From positions 1-64,000 of the forward strand of contig FWCC01000237.1 in NCBI GenBank assembly GCA_900169235.1: 64,000 nt of DNA. Reading direction: 5' to 3'. Within the stretch, counting starts at the first letter, position 1; each line of letters starts with the position of its first letter. Made by a program: the position numbers and the translations under genes. The notes below the pieces were generated by a model that did not search any database, had not been told where the DNA came from, and saw only the letters and a list, made by a program, of their open reading frames with translations. Shown here piece after piece: positions 11,024 to 23,623 of this stretch. The stretch comes from Zarea fungicola. Taxonomy: Eukaryota > Ascomycota > Sordariomycetes > Hypocreales > Cordycipitaceae.

Positions 11024-12630
11024 GGTGAACTGATCGGCTTACAAGGCTCATTGGGCAGCTGGGGAAAAGAGGGAAATGGAAAAAAGGATGCCTGGGGCCT
11101 CTACGGGTATAAGATGAAGCTCGGAAATCGGCAGGGTAGGGCAGGCAGCCGTATGCACTTTGCAAATAGCGTGTGCTGCTTTCTCTTCAGATAGCCGTGC
11201 CCGGCTACTATGGCACAGGTGGCTTTCTTGTTCACTGGGGCGATCGACTACAAAATGGCTGTCCCCGCCGTCGTCGTACGGCATTGTTAATCAAATAATG
11301 GTGAAGTAAGTCTTTTTTTTTGCTGGATAAAATGGCGCGCGTCCCACTCAGGCTGGCTTGTTGCTGAGCTGGACGAGGCGTAGGGCAGCGATGCCGGCAT
11401 TTCATCAGCTGCCGCCTCGTCTGGGGGCCGGTTCCAGATTGTCTACGTCCGCTGTGTGTGAATTCCGACACGTAGAGCCTGGCGTCATCTTGGCGCAGGC
11501 GTGCGTGTGCAGTGACTCTTTGGCGAGATGACTCGGGATGGCTCGCATGGCGTACCCGATCAGAGCAGCGCGCTCGTGAGGAACCTGGCTACCGCTTCCA
11601 GGGCCATGACTGCGGTGGCCCGGGAGATATTAACGGCATCCGTGAAGGGTCCGACGCCCACTACAGGACTAGATCGCTTGTTTATTTTATTTTCTTCCTT
11701 CGTATTCTTTTCCCTGCCACTTCTTGGTCTTCTATTTATTTTAATGCAGTCCCAGACCCCATCCAGGCAACCAGGGCATCTGATTGGGAAGCTTTCCCCT
11801 AGCTACCTTTATTTTTTTGGCGGTCTCTGAGTTACAAATGGGGGCGGGTCATTGCGAGATTAGTTCAAAGGCAGAAAAAAAAAGAAAAGAAATACCCGCC
11901 AGCCGTAGAGTCAGACCGACCTGGCAGGTTCGATGACCCGGAGGTCTAACTAAGAATAGGTCCAGGAAGCAGCCAGTCATCGATCTGGGGCTGTCGGGGT
12001 GGGGTTTTCTCCTTTCCTGTATAGAAACCGTTCGGTTGAAAGAAGGCCAAGAAAAATCAGTTTTTACTGTCAGTATAACTCTCCGTACTGTATGACTAAC
12101 ATAGTAGTTGTGCTGATGAATGACGCAAGTTGCAGTGGATTTGTGGGCATGGGTGTGATTTTAGCGGTTTGGCAAGCATGCATCGCAAGGCTACCTGCTG
12201 CGGAGTACCTACAGTGGATTGGGAAGACCGATTATTAAACCGTTTCCCAGCAGGGCTGCCGCCTAAAAAAGCAAGAAGAAAACGCTGACTGGTGCGGCTG
12301 GCGCCAGGGTTAGCGAGCTAACTTTTTAGAGGTAAGCTACCTGTAGCCTGCTGTAGCCGGCTGCAGCTAACTTCCTGTAGGGACTAAATAGCCTGTAGGC
12401 AAACACTGAAACTCGGCCCTCGCTCTCATTTGCTTCGTTTTGCACACCACCCACATCAACGCGTACTCTCCCCCCCCCGGCCCCGTGAGCACCGCCAGCC
12501 CTGACAGCTGCCTATGAGAGCCCGAATTCAAATCAGAGATATCAATGTAACTGTCCAAATCAGGGATCATTGCCGGATCAGGGGCGTTTCGTGACTCTTA
12601 AGTCACACTTCCAATGCAACCAGTAACGGC
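11024..12630. other. Gene-poor region, 1.6 kb
   Basis: This separates the peptidase from the C2H2 gene; the two are transcribed divergently. I find no supportable coding region. A short repetitive patch at about 12335-12400 contains several copies of CTGTAG/CTGCAG-like words, and runs of C (12472-12480) and A occur. An open minus-strand frame at 11048-11284 could only be 5' untranslated sequence. Confidence 0.4.
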
Positions 12631-13629
12631 ATGGACCAAGACGAAACCTACGCGCCGTTTCCTGGAGCACACGCCACGCCCACCACTGCACCATCTTTGC
12701 AGCCTTCCCAAGATGCTGCCTGGCAGAATTCAACGCCCGCCAACGGGCGGCTCGCTCTGAACCATCGGCCGAGTCGGCCCACGCCAGCACCTGTATCCGT
12801 GGTGCTGATAGCGTCACCCATTAAGACAGAAGAATATGTGGAACATAATGTTGACATGACAGGTATGTCACGCAGAGCTTGTACAGAAGTGATGTGAGAG
12901 ACAAGAATTGACGTAACTCTCTTTTTCACAGCTGATGTGGCCCCCGTACGGAGGAGGGGCCGACCAAAAGGTTGGAAGTCAGGCATGTCCTATGCTGAGA
13001 TGAGAGGTGATCCCACTCCTCGACCCGTGGTGGCACGCGTTGGACGACCTGGGCGAATAAAGCAGATGCCAAACTATGCTTTGAAGCGCCGTCGGAAAGC
13101 AACAGCTCGATTCGATTCTCCTCCACCCAGAGAAGTCTACTTGGCTCTACAGCCGACATTCACGCGCTTCCTTTGTGAGTGGGCTGGATGCAAGGCTGAT
13201 TTACATAACATGGACACACTTCGCCGGCATGTGGCCACGGTACATCTCAAGAGCCAACGACAGCAGGCGTGTCTGTGGAGTACGTGTGCCAAAAATTCAT
13301 CGACCAGGCCTGCCAACGGCAAGAGTTTGGTCGAGCACCTGGAGCAGGCTCACTTGGTACCGATGAGCTGGCATGTCGGGGATGGGCCAAAGAACAGCTG
13401 GGACTGGAGCACCAGAAATGACGGCCATAACGAGAATATTCCCGACTTTTTGAAAGACAAAGATGGGAATCAAGTAACGCCATCAACACGAGACCAGGAA
13501 ATCGAGGACCTATTAACCTACAGGAATAATAGAAGGCGGCTGAAAGAGCTAATCATGCGGCGGGATGAGAATCTAGAATCACAATCCTCAGATGAATCCG
13601 AGAGCGGGGAGATACACCCGCGTGTATGA
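12631..13629 (+). CDS. AT-hook and C2H2 zinc-finger protein (putative transcription regulator)
   Basis: Exons 12631-12862 and 12932-13629, with a 69-bp GTATGT..CAG intron, give 309 aa. Residues 84-93 (RRRGRPKGWK) form an AT-hook, and a weaker GRPGR follows about 30 residues later with basic stretches around it. Finger 1 at about 159-182 has C-x4-C-x12-H-x4-H spacing (CEWAGC..HVATVH). Finger 2 at about 191-219 starts CLWSTC and ends HLEQAH with a longer loop. The N-terminus is Pro/Thr-rich and the C-terminus is acidic/Ser-rich. This fits a nuclear DNA-binding protein of a fungal family I cannot name. No target is inferable from context. Confidence 0.8.
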
Positions 13630-14899
13630 TGAATGAGAGAAGGCAGGATGTCTTGTCTCTACGGGCCGGTTGTAACATTGTGACATCACTCGTGGCGTTT
13701 TCATAGATATTTTTTATTGAGACTCTCTCTGCATTGAACCACAGGGAGATAAGTCAACGAGGCATCAGTCCAACAAATGTGAGCCTATGTTACTTGATGG
13801 AGGGTTCGCATTCAAGGCCGGTATTGCTTACATGGTAGCTGTTTAAAACCGGTAGCCTGGTGGTTGGTCCAGCTGGATTGGGGGCGTCAGGCTAGCATTA
13901 CAAGATCGCACAAGGCAGCAACCTTGATCTTTTTGACGCGTGCTCCCCCACCGACTATTGTCAAAGTTAAGACATGGATTTGGGAACCTTTGGAGGCTGG
14001 CGGCAGCTGGTGACCTTCCAAAAGAGGCAGGTCGATTGCCGCGGCAAGCCCAGCCGGAACTAAAGAAACCCGCACCAAGCATGGTTTACGACGATTTGTC
14101 GCGGAAGTGGAATGCCACGGAGAGCAGACCATTGGCTGGGCTGTTGGGTTATTGACAGCTAGAGAAGATTACTGACCGCCGGTTTATAACATAAGCAATG
14201 ACGCGTAAAAGACGGCACTTTCTTCTCGTCGTTGTTGGATAACGCAAGCTAACCACGTACGAGAACCGAAGCCGGCACCAAACAGGTTCGGCGGATCACT
14301 CCTGTATTGGGCTGATCTCTGAGCGGATCAGAGATTTCTTCATCCCTACAATGCAGCCTAGCTAGCCCCTTGCTACTTATTATTTGCCGCTTATAAACAG
14401 ATAATGAGTCGGGGAAAGTTTACCTGCCGCGTGGTGCTGGAGACGATGTATAGGATGTACGTGTGTGATGACGCGCCTCCCCACGCCAGCGTGGTGAAGC
14501 GGAGGGCATTACGCCACAGTCGGGATAAGGCGACTAACATATCCTGTCTTGAAATGAGACGGAAAAGACTACATATACATATCTATTACTTTATTTTGCA
14601 GGCTAATTGACTTTTCTGAGCCAATGGCTGACAACAACCAGCGTCGAGCCCAAAGAATATGCGGAATATGAGGGAAGCCGATGAATTGTGCGTCGGGCGA
14701 AGCTTCTTGGGGAATGGTAGGTACACAGCCAAGCCCATGCAAGCTATGAAGTGTTTTCAACTTTGATGTACGTAAGACGGAGACTGTCCGGAGCAGCGGC
14801 GTGGTGTGAGATTGATGCGATTTCATGAGTGTGATGTTTGTTGCCTAGATAATTACAGTGTTAGTTGGCAGGCAGCAGGTTGATAACTATTTAAGTTAC

Positions 14900-14970
14900 T
14901 TGTTGTGCCAAAAAGTGGCCAGCCACAATCAATTAAGGCTTGGTTATTATCCCATATCTGCTTGACATTA
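14900..14970 (+). repeat. Dispersed repeat, copy 1
   Basis: The block starting TTGTT at 14900 shares a 21-base exact core, GCCAAAAAGTGGCCAGCCAC plus A (14907-14927), with 25033-25053. After a spacer of slightly different length it shares TTATTAT.CCATATCTGCTTGACA. The core contains GTGGC-CA-GCCAC, a small perfect hairpin. It lies in noncoding DNA. Confidence 0.7.
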
Positions 14971-15642
14971 CTACCTAGCCAACATGGCCACCCGCCTTGG
15001 CACCTCGCGCATTGGGGTAATGGGGCTCAACCTTAGAGTTATGCTGCAGTTAGCTTGGGAGTAGCAAAGCTTAATTGTGCAGTCAGGTGTTTTTTACCGC
15101 GCTGGCAAGCCATTCTTGGCTCTGGCCTGTGGAGTAAGCCAATGCTTGGTCTTAGAGATATTAGGACGAGCGAAGCAAGAGAGCAGTTCTCCAGCAAAAC
15201 AAAGTATATTGAGGCTTGCAAATCCTTCCACATTTGAAGACCGTTACAGCACAGGTCTTGGTGCACCGAGGTGCTTCTATTTAGTGGCCGCTGTCTTGTC
15301 GAGTCCAACTGCTGGCTATTGCTGGCTATTGTAGTGTACCTGGGCAGCTAACCAACATGGGACCACATCTACAGCCCACTGTAAGTACCTACCTAAGTAC
15401 CTAGTAGGTAGTTTGGTAGAGACACCAATCCGCCGTAATACCTATTTAGCCATTTAGTTACGCCTTCCACGAAGACATTTCCTCAAAACAGTCACTTTGT
15501 ACGTATCGCTGCCCGAGGTATAACAAAAGAGATATTTTTGCGCCGTGGAAATTGTCAAGTTTCTATCATTGGGATTGACCAACGGCAGCCAGCCTCTAGA
15601 TTTCTCACAGGTCGTAGTTATACAAATACATCATACTGCACC

Positions 15643-15786
15643 ATGCAAAGGTTCGAGACCCGCGGTGTTTCCTACTCCAATCTGCCTCAGTGGGCCTTCC
15701 GCCACTCAGAGCACCCCTTCAGCGCATTCTCCACTGCTGTCTTGATTCCGGGCTATCAACCAAATAACTTACCCAGTAGCTACTAG
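15643..15786 (+). other. Possible upstream ORF in the NRC-2-type kinase leader
   Basis: An ATG in a CACC context opens a 47-codon frame about 650 bp before the chosen kinase start. If the transcript begins upstream of it, this would reduce kinase translation. The peptide resembles nothing I recognise. Whether it lies within the mRNA cannot be judged from sequence alone. Confidence 0.25.
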
Positions 15787-16292
15787 GTATTGAATTAACA
15801 AACCTTGGTGCCGCCTCCTACCAGAGGCTGGCGAAACAGTAACTGGATTGTTGATTGTACGCATTCCGTACACCACCTAGCCGATATGTTGACCTGTAGG
15901 GGCCGTGACGTATCATGGTTGTGCTGCCAGCCAGCGCCTCGCTCACAGGTACTACGAAATGGGTGGTCTCTGTGGTACGTTATTAGGTGTATTGACAGAA
16001 TTTCAATGCTTGCTCAGCAGCAATGCCGCTAAAAGTTCCCGCGAAACCACTCCCGCCCACATCCAGCCGTTGCCCATCTCCACACTCCCCTCTCGCTGGC
16101 ATCATCGCATTCTCATTCCCCTTCTCTTACCAATCCATCAACTTTCCTGTTGCTTCCATCGACAGCCTAGTCGGCACCGACTCGCCCTTTGTATTCAGCC
16201 GCAAGCCAAACCATGGCATCGATCGCGTGGTAGTACCCCCAACAGAAATCCAAACAAACCAACTCAAGCTGTCTCTTCTTGCCGCCGTCAGC

Positions 16293-18390
16293 ATGCCTTC
16301 AAAAAACACCAATGGCTCCTCTGGCCAAGTGAGCCACCGATTACGCAACTTCTTCCGCATCAACAGCCCAAGCCCCGCTGCCGATAAGGAAAAGAACGCC
16401 TCTTCCCCTACGGCTGGCTCACTCAATCTCTCCATCAACACCGGAAATGGCTCAGACAGCATCCCCAGTCCGAAGCCATCGCGTCACACAAAGTTCTTTA
16501 GTAATACCGTCGGCCGGCTTCGTGCGCACACTGTCGCTAGTGAGGGCAACCAGCTCGACGAAGCCATGAGCCCGACCGCACACGCGAATCCTTACTTTGT
16601 ACACCAGGGTCAGCCGGGCCTCCGCCATCACAATGAAGGCTCTGTGCCCCCGAGCCCCCCCGATACACCTTCGCTTCACATTTCCGGCCCAGACGGCGGT
16701 GAGCCCGAACATGCCACATCGGAGACAAAGGAGGAATTGGCTCGCCGGCTGAGAAGGGTTGCCAGTGCCCCCAATGCCCAGGGAATGTTTGTCAACGATG
16801 GCAACAAGGTTGTGGGCCTCGAGGGCGAGCGTCCAGGCACGGCTGAGCTTGGCAAAGACCCCATCTTCCAAAGCCCTGGTTCCGGCAAAGTTGGCCTCAT
16901 CAACTCTGGCTCCGCTCAAACCAAAGCTCATGCATCTGGTTTACAGGATGATGACACTCTAGGTGCCCTCCCACCGCCTAAGATCACCACCGGCTCATTC
17001 CGCCGAACCTACAGTTCCAACTCAATCAAAGTCCGCGATGTTGAAGTTGGTCCCTCCAGCTTCGATAAGATTAAGCTCATTGGAAAGGGAGATGTGGGCA
17101 AGGTTTATCTTGTCCGGGAGAAGAAAAGCAATCGGCTTTATGCAATGAAGAGTATGTCTCACTGCCTCCCTATTTGCTGGTGCCACACAACTAACATCAT
17201 CCAGTATTGAGCAAAAAGGAAATGATCAAGCGCAACAAGATCAAGAGAGCTCTTGCTGAGCAGGAAATATTGGCAACAAGCAACCATCCCTTCATCGTCA
17301 CACTCTATCATTCTTTTCAATCCGAGGAGCATCTGTATCTGTGCATGGAGTACTGCAGCGGAGGTGAATTCTTCCGCGCGCTCCAGACTCGACCTGGCAA
17401 ATGCATCCCCGAGGATGACGCTCGATTCTACGCAGCAGAAGTTACTGCGGCTCTCGAATATCTGCATCTTATGGGTTTTATCTACAGAGATCTCAAGCCC
17501 GAAAGTAAGTCATGGTTCATCCTAGTCGGCTTGCTCACATCCTAACATTTGCACTCCCAAGACATTCTCCTACATCAATCCGGGCATATCATGCTTTCGG
17601 ACTTTGACTTATCAAAACAATCTGATCTTGGTGGCAAGCCGACGATGATAGTCGGTAAAAACGGGGCACGGACTGATGCTTTGCCCACGATTGACACCAG
17701 ATCGTGCATAGCCAACTTCCGCACCAACTCCTTCGTTGGTACGGAAGAGTACATTGCGCCCGAGGTTATTAAAGGTAGCGGCCACACGAGCGCTGTTGAC
17801 TGGTGGACCCTGGGCATTCTTATTTATGAAATGCTGTACGGCACAACTCCTTTCAAGGGCAAAAACCGCAACGCCACCTTTGCTAATATCCTTCGCGAGG
17901 ATATTCCATTCCCGGACCACGCAGGCGCGCCACAGATTTCAAAGTAAGCCACGCAAAAGATGCCAACTGATTGCCCTAGTCTCCTGCAATGCTAACCGCG
18001 TATAGTTTGTGCAAGTCACTTATTCGGAAACTACTCATCAAGGATGAAAACCGACGACTTGGCGCCAGGGCTGGTGCATCCGATATCAAGGCTCACCCCT
18101 TCTTCCGCACCACCCAATGGGCTCTCATTCGTCACATGAAGCCCCCAATCGTACCTCACCCCGGTCGTGGTATCGACACTGTCAACTTCAGAAACGTCAA
18201 GGAAAGCGAAAGCGTCGATATTAGCGGCGCTAGGCAGATGCCAGGTGTTCCGCTCGATAGTGGCCTGTCAACACCAGGAAACGAGGTCCCGGATCCCTTC
18301 CTCGAGTTCAATAGTGTCACCTTGCACCACGATGGCGATGACCATGGCCACCACGAGCCACACGCCTATCAGAATGGTATCCAGGCATAG
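16293..18390 (+). CDS. nrc-2: NRC-2/Fpk1-type AGC serine/threonine protein kinase
   Basis: Four exons, 16293-17151, 17205-17504, 17562-17943 and 18006-18390, give 641 aa; introns are 53, 57 and 62 bp. The Ser/Pro-rich N-terminal half is followed by a kinase domain from about residue 265: glycine loop [14 protein letters not shown]-type Lys in YAMK, YRDLKPEN catalytic loop, DFD in place of DFG, a long insert before [10 protein letters not shown], and [15 protein letters not shown] with an activation-segment insert is typical of the Neurospora NRC-2, yeast Fpk1 and plant AGCVIII group. NRC-2 represses conidiation in Neurospora, and Fpk1 phosphorylates lipid flippases at the plasma membrane. I chose ATG 16293 (MPSKNTN). 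An in-frame ATG at 16023 would add 90 residues that look like translated pyrimidine-rich leader. Confidence 0.92.
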
Positions 18391-19273
18391 CCGTTGAGCG
18401 TCTCTCCCGCCGCTAGCTTGCTTATCAGCAGACATGTGTACACGACCCTGCATTGAAGGACTAGAGTTGCATTTGATCTTTTCTACCTTTGTATTCTTTC
18501 TTACTAAGTGTTTCAGCCTGTTTCTTCTTACTTCTACTCGTGGGACGCTCTGGTTTAACGGCTCGCTGAGTTCGATGCCTCATCTTTGACAAATGTGTGT
18601 TGTATCCTCCCGAGGTCTTGTTGGCCAGCCTTTGTTTTTCCCTCGCCGCAGGGAGAACAAGAAGTCTTTGACATGATTATTACAATTGTAACAGATTCTT
18701 TGTTATGTTCCCTGCATTATCAAAAATGAAAAAACAGCGGCGTCTGCGAAGATCTTTCTTTTTAATGGCGTTTTTGGGAACAAATGGGAGAGGCAATGAC
18801 CTGATTTCTGTTTCTTTTGAGTCTTGTATTTTGCTAGTTACTGCCAGTTTACTACCAATGATATCTGAATCTTCGATACGCACCCGAATTCTGCTTTCCT
18901 TTTTCCCCCGGCGAGACTCTAACCCAGAACCTGTCGGGCTGTCATACTAGTCGTGAAGTAGTTACATGGTGACAGGGCAGGTGGCACATAACCCCATGGT
19001 TTGAGATGGCATATGACTCTCCCGAAGCCGCGATGCACTTCCAAAACGTTTTATGATCGCAGCTACGGCAAGGGCAACGGCTTCCAGGTTTACTGTAAGA
19101 TGTGGTTTCTCTCGGTCACTCAACTTTCCAATTGTGAGATTGGTGGACCTTGTTGTCCCGGTGTGATCATTATAAACATGTGTCAGCCGCACACCATTGC
19201 ACGTTACAATGAGCACATTACGCCTGTCTATAACGCTGAAACCAAAAAATAAACCCAAATCGCATCCTTATGC
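18391..19273. other. 3' intergenic region between convergent kinase and LMBR1-type genes
   Basis: This holds the 3' flanks of two convergent genes. A T-rich stretch follows the kinase stop. No open frame here has recognisable features. Confidence 0.5.
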
Positions 19274-21453
19274 TTACAAGCGAATCCGGCCGCCGCCACC
19301 AGCACCACTATTACTGCTTCCACCAAACCAGCTTCGGATATCGCTTCTTGGTTGTTGGCTATTACTGCTGGTCTCTCCGTCCCCGCCCATCCATCTGGGT
19401 TTTTTGAAACCTTCTCCTATCCCCTGAAACCATTTTGGCGCCTCAATATTATCCATCGTGTTCTTCATGCGGTGGCCGATTATTTGAATCAAGCTGTCGT
19501 CTTCCGGCGGGTCGTCCAAGTAGCGAGATCGCGTTGAGATTCCAGCATACTGTGTGCCTGCAGAGCTTTGTCCCGGTGTTCGCGTAGCACTCTGGGCAGA
19601 AGCAGCTTCACTGGGCGGCACCGAAAGTACAAGCGGAGAGCGGCCGCCACCGCCACCAGATGCTGTTGCTAATCGCGCAAACAGTTCGTCGCGACGACGG
19701 ATGGACTCGCCACCAAGTTCCCGGTCAATCAGGTCGCGACCTTCGCGCCAGGAGCCTGTTCCATAGCCCGTCGTATTCTCGTCATCATCTTCCAGCAGAT
19801 CAATGCCCACAAACAGGCGCTTTGCTTTCCCATATAGGCCAAACGTGGCCGCGACGACGGGAATGATGACAAAATAAGGAAATAAATCGTCAAACCAGCG
19901 TCCAAGGCCGGTAAAATCAATAAGACGGCCAAGAAACTTATAAAAGGATGTCTTCGTGTATACCTCGCTTGACAGGAAGGTCAGGAAGTTGTAGGACAGC
20001 GGTACGGTTAGCTTGGCGACCTGCATGGCATACCAAAAGGCAGATTCGTAACCCGTATTGCGTCGCACAAGGGCTCGTCCACGCCATACTTTGAGCTCTG
20101 TCATTGTCACGAGTGCGGCTGCACACATGTAGCAGATCCAAAACGCTGAGATGACCTGGCCAGCAAAACCTACTTCTGCTTTATCGCCAACCCAATGATG
20201 AATAACGGTGAGGCGGATTACAGATAGCTGCGGGAACGGTAATTTAACCACCTCAGACCAGACAATGCAGGCGGAAGCCAAGGCAAGTAAAATGGCCAGG
20301 CCAGTTTGCATGTAGGGTCCAACTTGATAGTAAACCAAGTGCCTTGTATAAGGATTGAGAAGTTTAGCTCTATCCAAAAACCCGGCATGTCGCAAGGTAT
20401 CACCGAAATCCAACTTCTTCGACGCCGCAGAGTTCAAAATTGCCTGCGTCTTGGCCGCCTCGCTAACCAGGTCATGCCAAGCGTTTACGTAGCGCGACCT
20501 CGCGTGCTTTGCTCGAACAAGCCGGCGGGTTAAATCTGCCAGGTATTTTGACGTAATCACATTTGGTACCGTTCGATCGATGGTATTCACATCAAACACT
20601 GTGGCATGTGGTCGCATCTCGGGAATGTTGGCAATTTCTTGTAGTTCCTCGATCCAATCACGATAATCGACAGCGCTGCCGACTTTTCGTTTCGCCAGCT
20701 CCGTAATTTGCGCCTCGATCTCTTCCAAGGTCGTCGCGGAGTCCCCCATCTTCTCATATGCCTTTGGCGCCTTTTCTTGAAGCCGGCGCAGTTTGTTAGG
20801 GATATTTGCATCTCGGATCAAGCGCTTCGGTATCGAGACCAGCCCGTGTCCCATGAGGTATATAGCGAAAACCAAGCCCCAGCAGTACGCTAATGCCATG
20901 ACAACACTCTTAAGGGAGTCGTAAGTCACGTCATACCTTAGAACGACGTATGCAAGTCCAACGAGCGACGACCCTAGCACGATGGCATAGAATTGCGCAT
21001 TCGATCGCAGCGAGTACATTAGCTTGTCGTGGGGCTCTCTGTATCCAGAGTCCGAGTATTCGCCCAGTATTGGTAGAAGGAACCTGCACAGGGTTAGACC
21101 ATGTATTTAATGAAGCGCAATCCCGACACATACCAACCCAGGCAAAAAGTCAGCCAGTATGTTATCCGCCACGAGACCAGCAGTACTCGCTCTGGGAGAC
21201 AGATGCCTCGCGTTCCGTCATCTTCTGTTCCTGCACTCGAGGCTAGATCGATCGGTACAAGGAGCACAATAACAGATGGGAGCCATATGGCAAAGAATAT
21301 TGGCAGGAAATAGAATCCTGGCGTTGATCGAAGCGGCAGGTAGTGTCGCAATATGAGAAGGACAACGAGTGATACAACGAGGAGTGCAGTGATAGAGAAG
21401 ATTATTGAGCCGACTGGCAGCGGACGATTCGCCGTGTTAAACATGCTGCGCAT
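19274..21453 (-). CDS. LMBR1-like multi-pass membrane protein
   Basis: Exons 21134-21453 and 19274-21083, with a 50-bp GTATGT..CAG intron, give 709 aa. The N-terminus holds several hydrophobic helices (IIFSITALLVVSLVVLLIL, FYFLPIFFAIWLPSVIVLLV, then GWFLLPILGEY). A second group lies in the middle (TGLAILLALASACIVW, VISAFWICYMCAAALV) around a soluble, partly coiled central loop. The C-terminus is a Gly/Ser-rich tail after a region rich in charged residues. This layout and the segment around SEVYTKTSFYKFLGRL fit the LMBR1-like membrane protein family. Family members are linked to endosomal/lysosomal or plasma-membrane transport or signalling; the precise fungal role is not established. It is divergent from HAT1 across 424 bp. 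A second in-frame Met lies three codons downstream. Confidence 0.88.
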
Positions 21454-21877
21454 TAAAATGCAAAGCCATCCGAGCCGTTATAACTTCGAACTCTGGTAGA
21501 ATGGAACAAAAGTTGCAGCCTACAGGAACTCGCCCGTGACGTAAGGCGCCAGAAACGACTATTTCCACGCTTCTTCAGGGCGACGCTAATCATGCTGTGG
21601 GCCGACCCACCACAGTACCTCAGGAACGACTGGGCAAGGTGAATGGACAGCGTAGGCTTTGCGGCCTAGAAATTAAGGCATAAACCACTTTACGAGCGCG
21701 TCCAGCCGAAGAACGCGATTCGTTCATCGCTCAGAAACGCGCCAACACTCTGAGTTCGGAAGCTTCATAGCAGCCCACTGGGTGAATTCACATTGCCTTT
21801 TTTTTTTTCCTCTTCATTCTTTTCTTGCATACATCAATATCTAGGAGCTAGAATCTAGCAAAGAATTACTTTTGAAC
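21454..21877. promoter_or_regulatory. Divergent promoter of the LMBR1-type and HAT1 genes
   Basis: These 424 bp separate two start codons facing away from each other. A T/C-rich tract at 21798-21830 precedes the HAT1 start, as in many fungal core promoters. No named operator can be assigned. Confidence 0.5.
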
Positions 21878-23433
21878 ATGTCAGCTCTTCTAGACCTTGA
21901 GAATTGTACGTTGGACCCTCCGGGAAACTTGACCTTATAGCTCTAACAAATGCTCAGGGATTGCCGACTCAAATGCGGCGCTCAGTATCAACCTTGTTTC
22001 CCCGACACCTTCCGGTCTCCAGCTTATCTCAACATTCAACCCCAGTTTCACATACCCTATTTTTGGCGAGGATGAGAAAATATTTGGCTACAAGGATCTG
22101 AAGATCAACCTCAGGTACCGTGCCAACGACATGCGACCGCATGTACAAATATCCTACAGCAGCAAGTTCACACCAGTTGGTGAAACTGAGCCTATGGATG
22201 TATTGGGGATGCTACGAGAAGACGCGCATCTCCCTGCTAGTAAGGCATACATCCTTGAACGCTTATGGACCAATACATAGAAAATGCTAACTCGTTTTAG
22301 TCGCATTTGGCAAGGCTGCTGATTTCGAAAGCAATTCGCAAAATCTGGGCGACGACTGGACCCCTCCTGGAGAGTTGCACGCCAGTTTCGAAGGTTCCGA
22401 TGGTACATACGAGATTTGGCAGGGAACTCTGGCGGACCCCGCTATCAGGCAGTTAAACACCCGCATTCAACTGCTTATTCCCCTCTTCATTGAGGGCGGA
22501 TCTTACATCGGCCAGACCCCTGACTCGGATGCCACTGAGACCGACATGGCGGATGGTGATCGCTGGACTTTGTTCCTGTTGTATCGCAAGCAGCCCTCAA
22601 TCACCGATCCGACCAAGAGCTCGTATGTGTTCATCGGCTACTCAACCGTCTATCGATTCTTCTACTTCCAGACGCCACCTACTCCTCCCGCTTCTCCGCA
22701 TCACGATTGGGAACTGCCGCAGGGCAACTTGGATCTTGCACAGCTCCCTTGCCGAACTCGTCTCTCACAGTTTCTGATCTTACCCCCATTCCAAGGAAGT
22801 GGACACGGCGCACGCCTCTACAAATCGATTTTTGAGCACTATCACAAGCATACACAAACGCACGAGTTTACTGTTGAGAACCCCAACGAGGCGTTTGACG
22901 AGCTCCGAGACGCATGCGACTTGAATTTCTTGCGCACGATACCCGAGTTTACAGCTCTACGGCTGAACCCAGATGTTACGGTGGGTAAGAAGGGCTTGAT
23001 TCCGCAGCTAATAAAGGGAGGCGAGAATCTGGAAGCAGTTCGAACAAAGACCAAGATTGCCCCGCGTCAGTTTGCTCGTGTCTTGGAGATGCACATCATG
23101 TCGCAATTGCCAGATTCTGTTCGGCCACGCATCGAACCGGATGAGAAGATACCATCAAAGACAGCTGCGGATCGGCATATCGAGAGGCTGTGGCAGCTCC
23201 TTGTCAAGCAGAGACTGTACAGACATAACAAGGATGTTTTGGCCCAGATTGAACCCGCCGAGCGCATAGAGAAGCTGGGCGAGACTTTGTTGGGCGTAGA
23301 ACTGGAGTATGCAAGACTGTTGGCTGCACATGGCTCGGTTTCGACTGGAGTAGCCAAGCCGAAGCGTAGGCTGGAGGATGATGACGACGCAGCATCAACT
23401 TCGAGCAAAAGAACACGGATGGATGAAGACTAG
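21878..23433 (+). CDS. hat1: Histone acetyltransferase type B catalytic subunit Hat1
   Basis: Three exons, 21878-21905 (28 nt), 21958-22239 and 22301-23433, give 480 aa; introns are 52 and 60 bp. The first exon encodes only MSALLDLEN and part of a Trp codon. The protein begins with the Hat1 N-terminal domain (NAALSINLV..YPIFGEDEKIFGY) and continues into the GNAT fold, including RLSQFLILPPFQGSGHGARLY, whose QxxGxG segment binds acetyl-CoA, and ENPNEAFDELRD. The C-terminus ends in a basic/acidic tail (KRRLEDDDD..SKRTRMDED) that may be a nuclear signal. Hat1 acetylates newly made histone H4 at Lys5 and Lys12 before chromatin assembly, with Hat2. Confidence 0.94.
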
Positions 23434-23623
23434 CTGACCTTTTGACTTGGCAGAAATAATTGGGTAAATAGGAAATCATACACACGGCGTTGGAAAACAA
23501 AAGAGGTTATGGGTGTTTTAGTTTAAGATTTCGTACGAGTATGGATCGTTGTCAATTTAAATATTGTTTTACACCCCGTTTTTTATGTACTCCCGTGTCG
23601 CAACGTCTATGTGTTTAGATTCA

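Larger units (their letters stand above)
13630..16292. other. Long intergenic region with 5' leader of the NRC-2-type kinase gene
   Basis: No gene is supportable. Contents: one copy of a dispersed repeat at about 14900-14970, a patch of TACCTAAGTACC-like words at 15376-15416, short upstream open frames (for example ATG 15643 to stop 15786) and a pyrimidine-rich tract at 16060-16150 before the kinase. Small frames at 13940-14155 and 14404-14610 show no recognisable protein. Confidence 0.45.

Noticed and set aside
11048..11284. Possible upstream exon of the M61 peptidase
   Set aside because: An in-frame stop lies shortly before the chosen start and no needed residues are missing from the peptidase N-terminus.
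11918..11950. tRNA-like B-box (GGTTCGATGACC)
   Set aside because: No matching A-box or cloverleaf can be drawn around it; a second GGTTCGA at 15650 fails for the same reason.
13887..14155. Overlapping frames on both strands near 14 kb
   Set aside because: Neither shows protein family features. They are chance frames in a locally GC-richer stretch.
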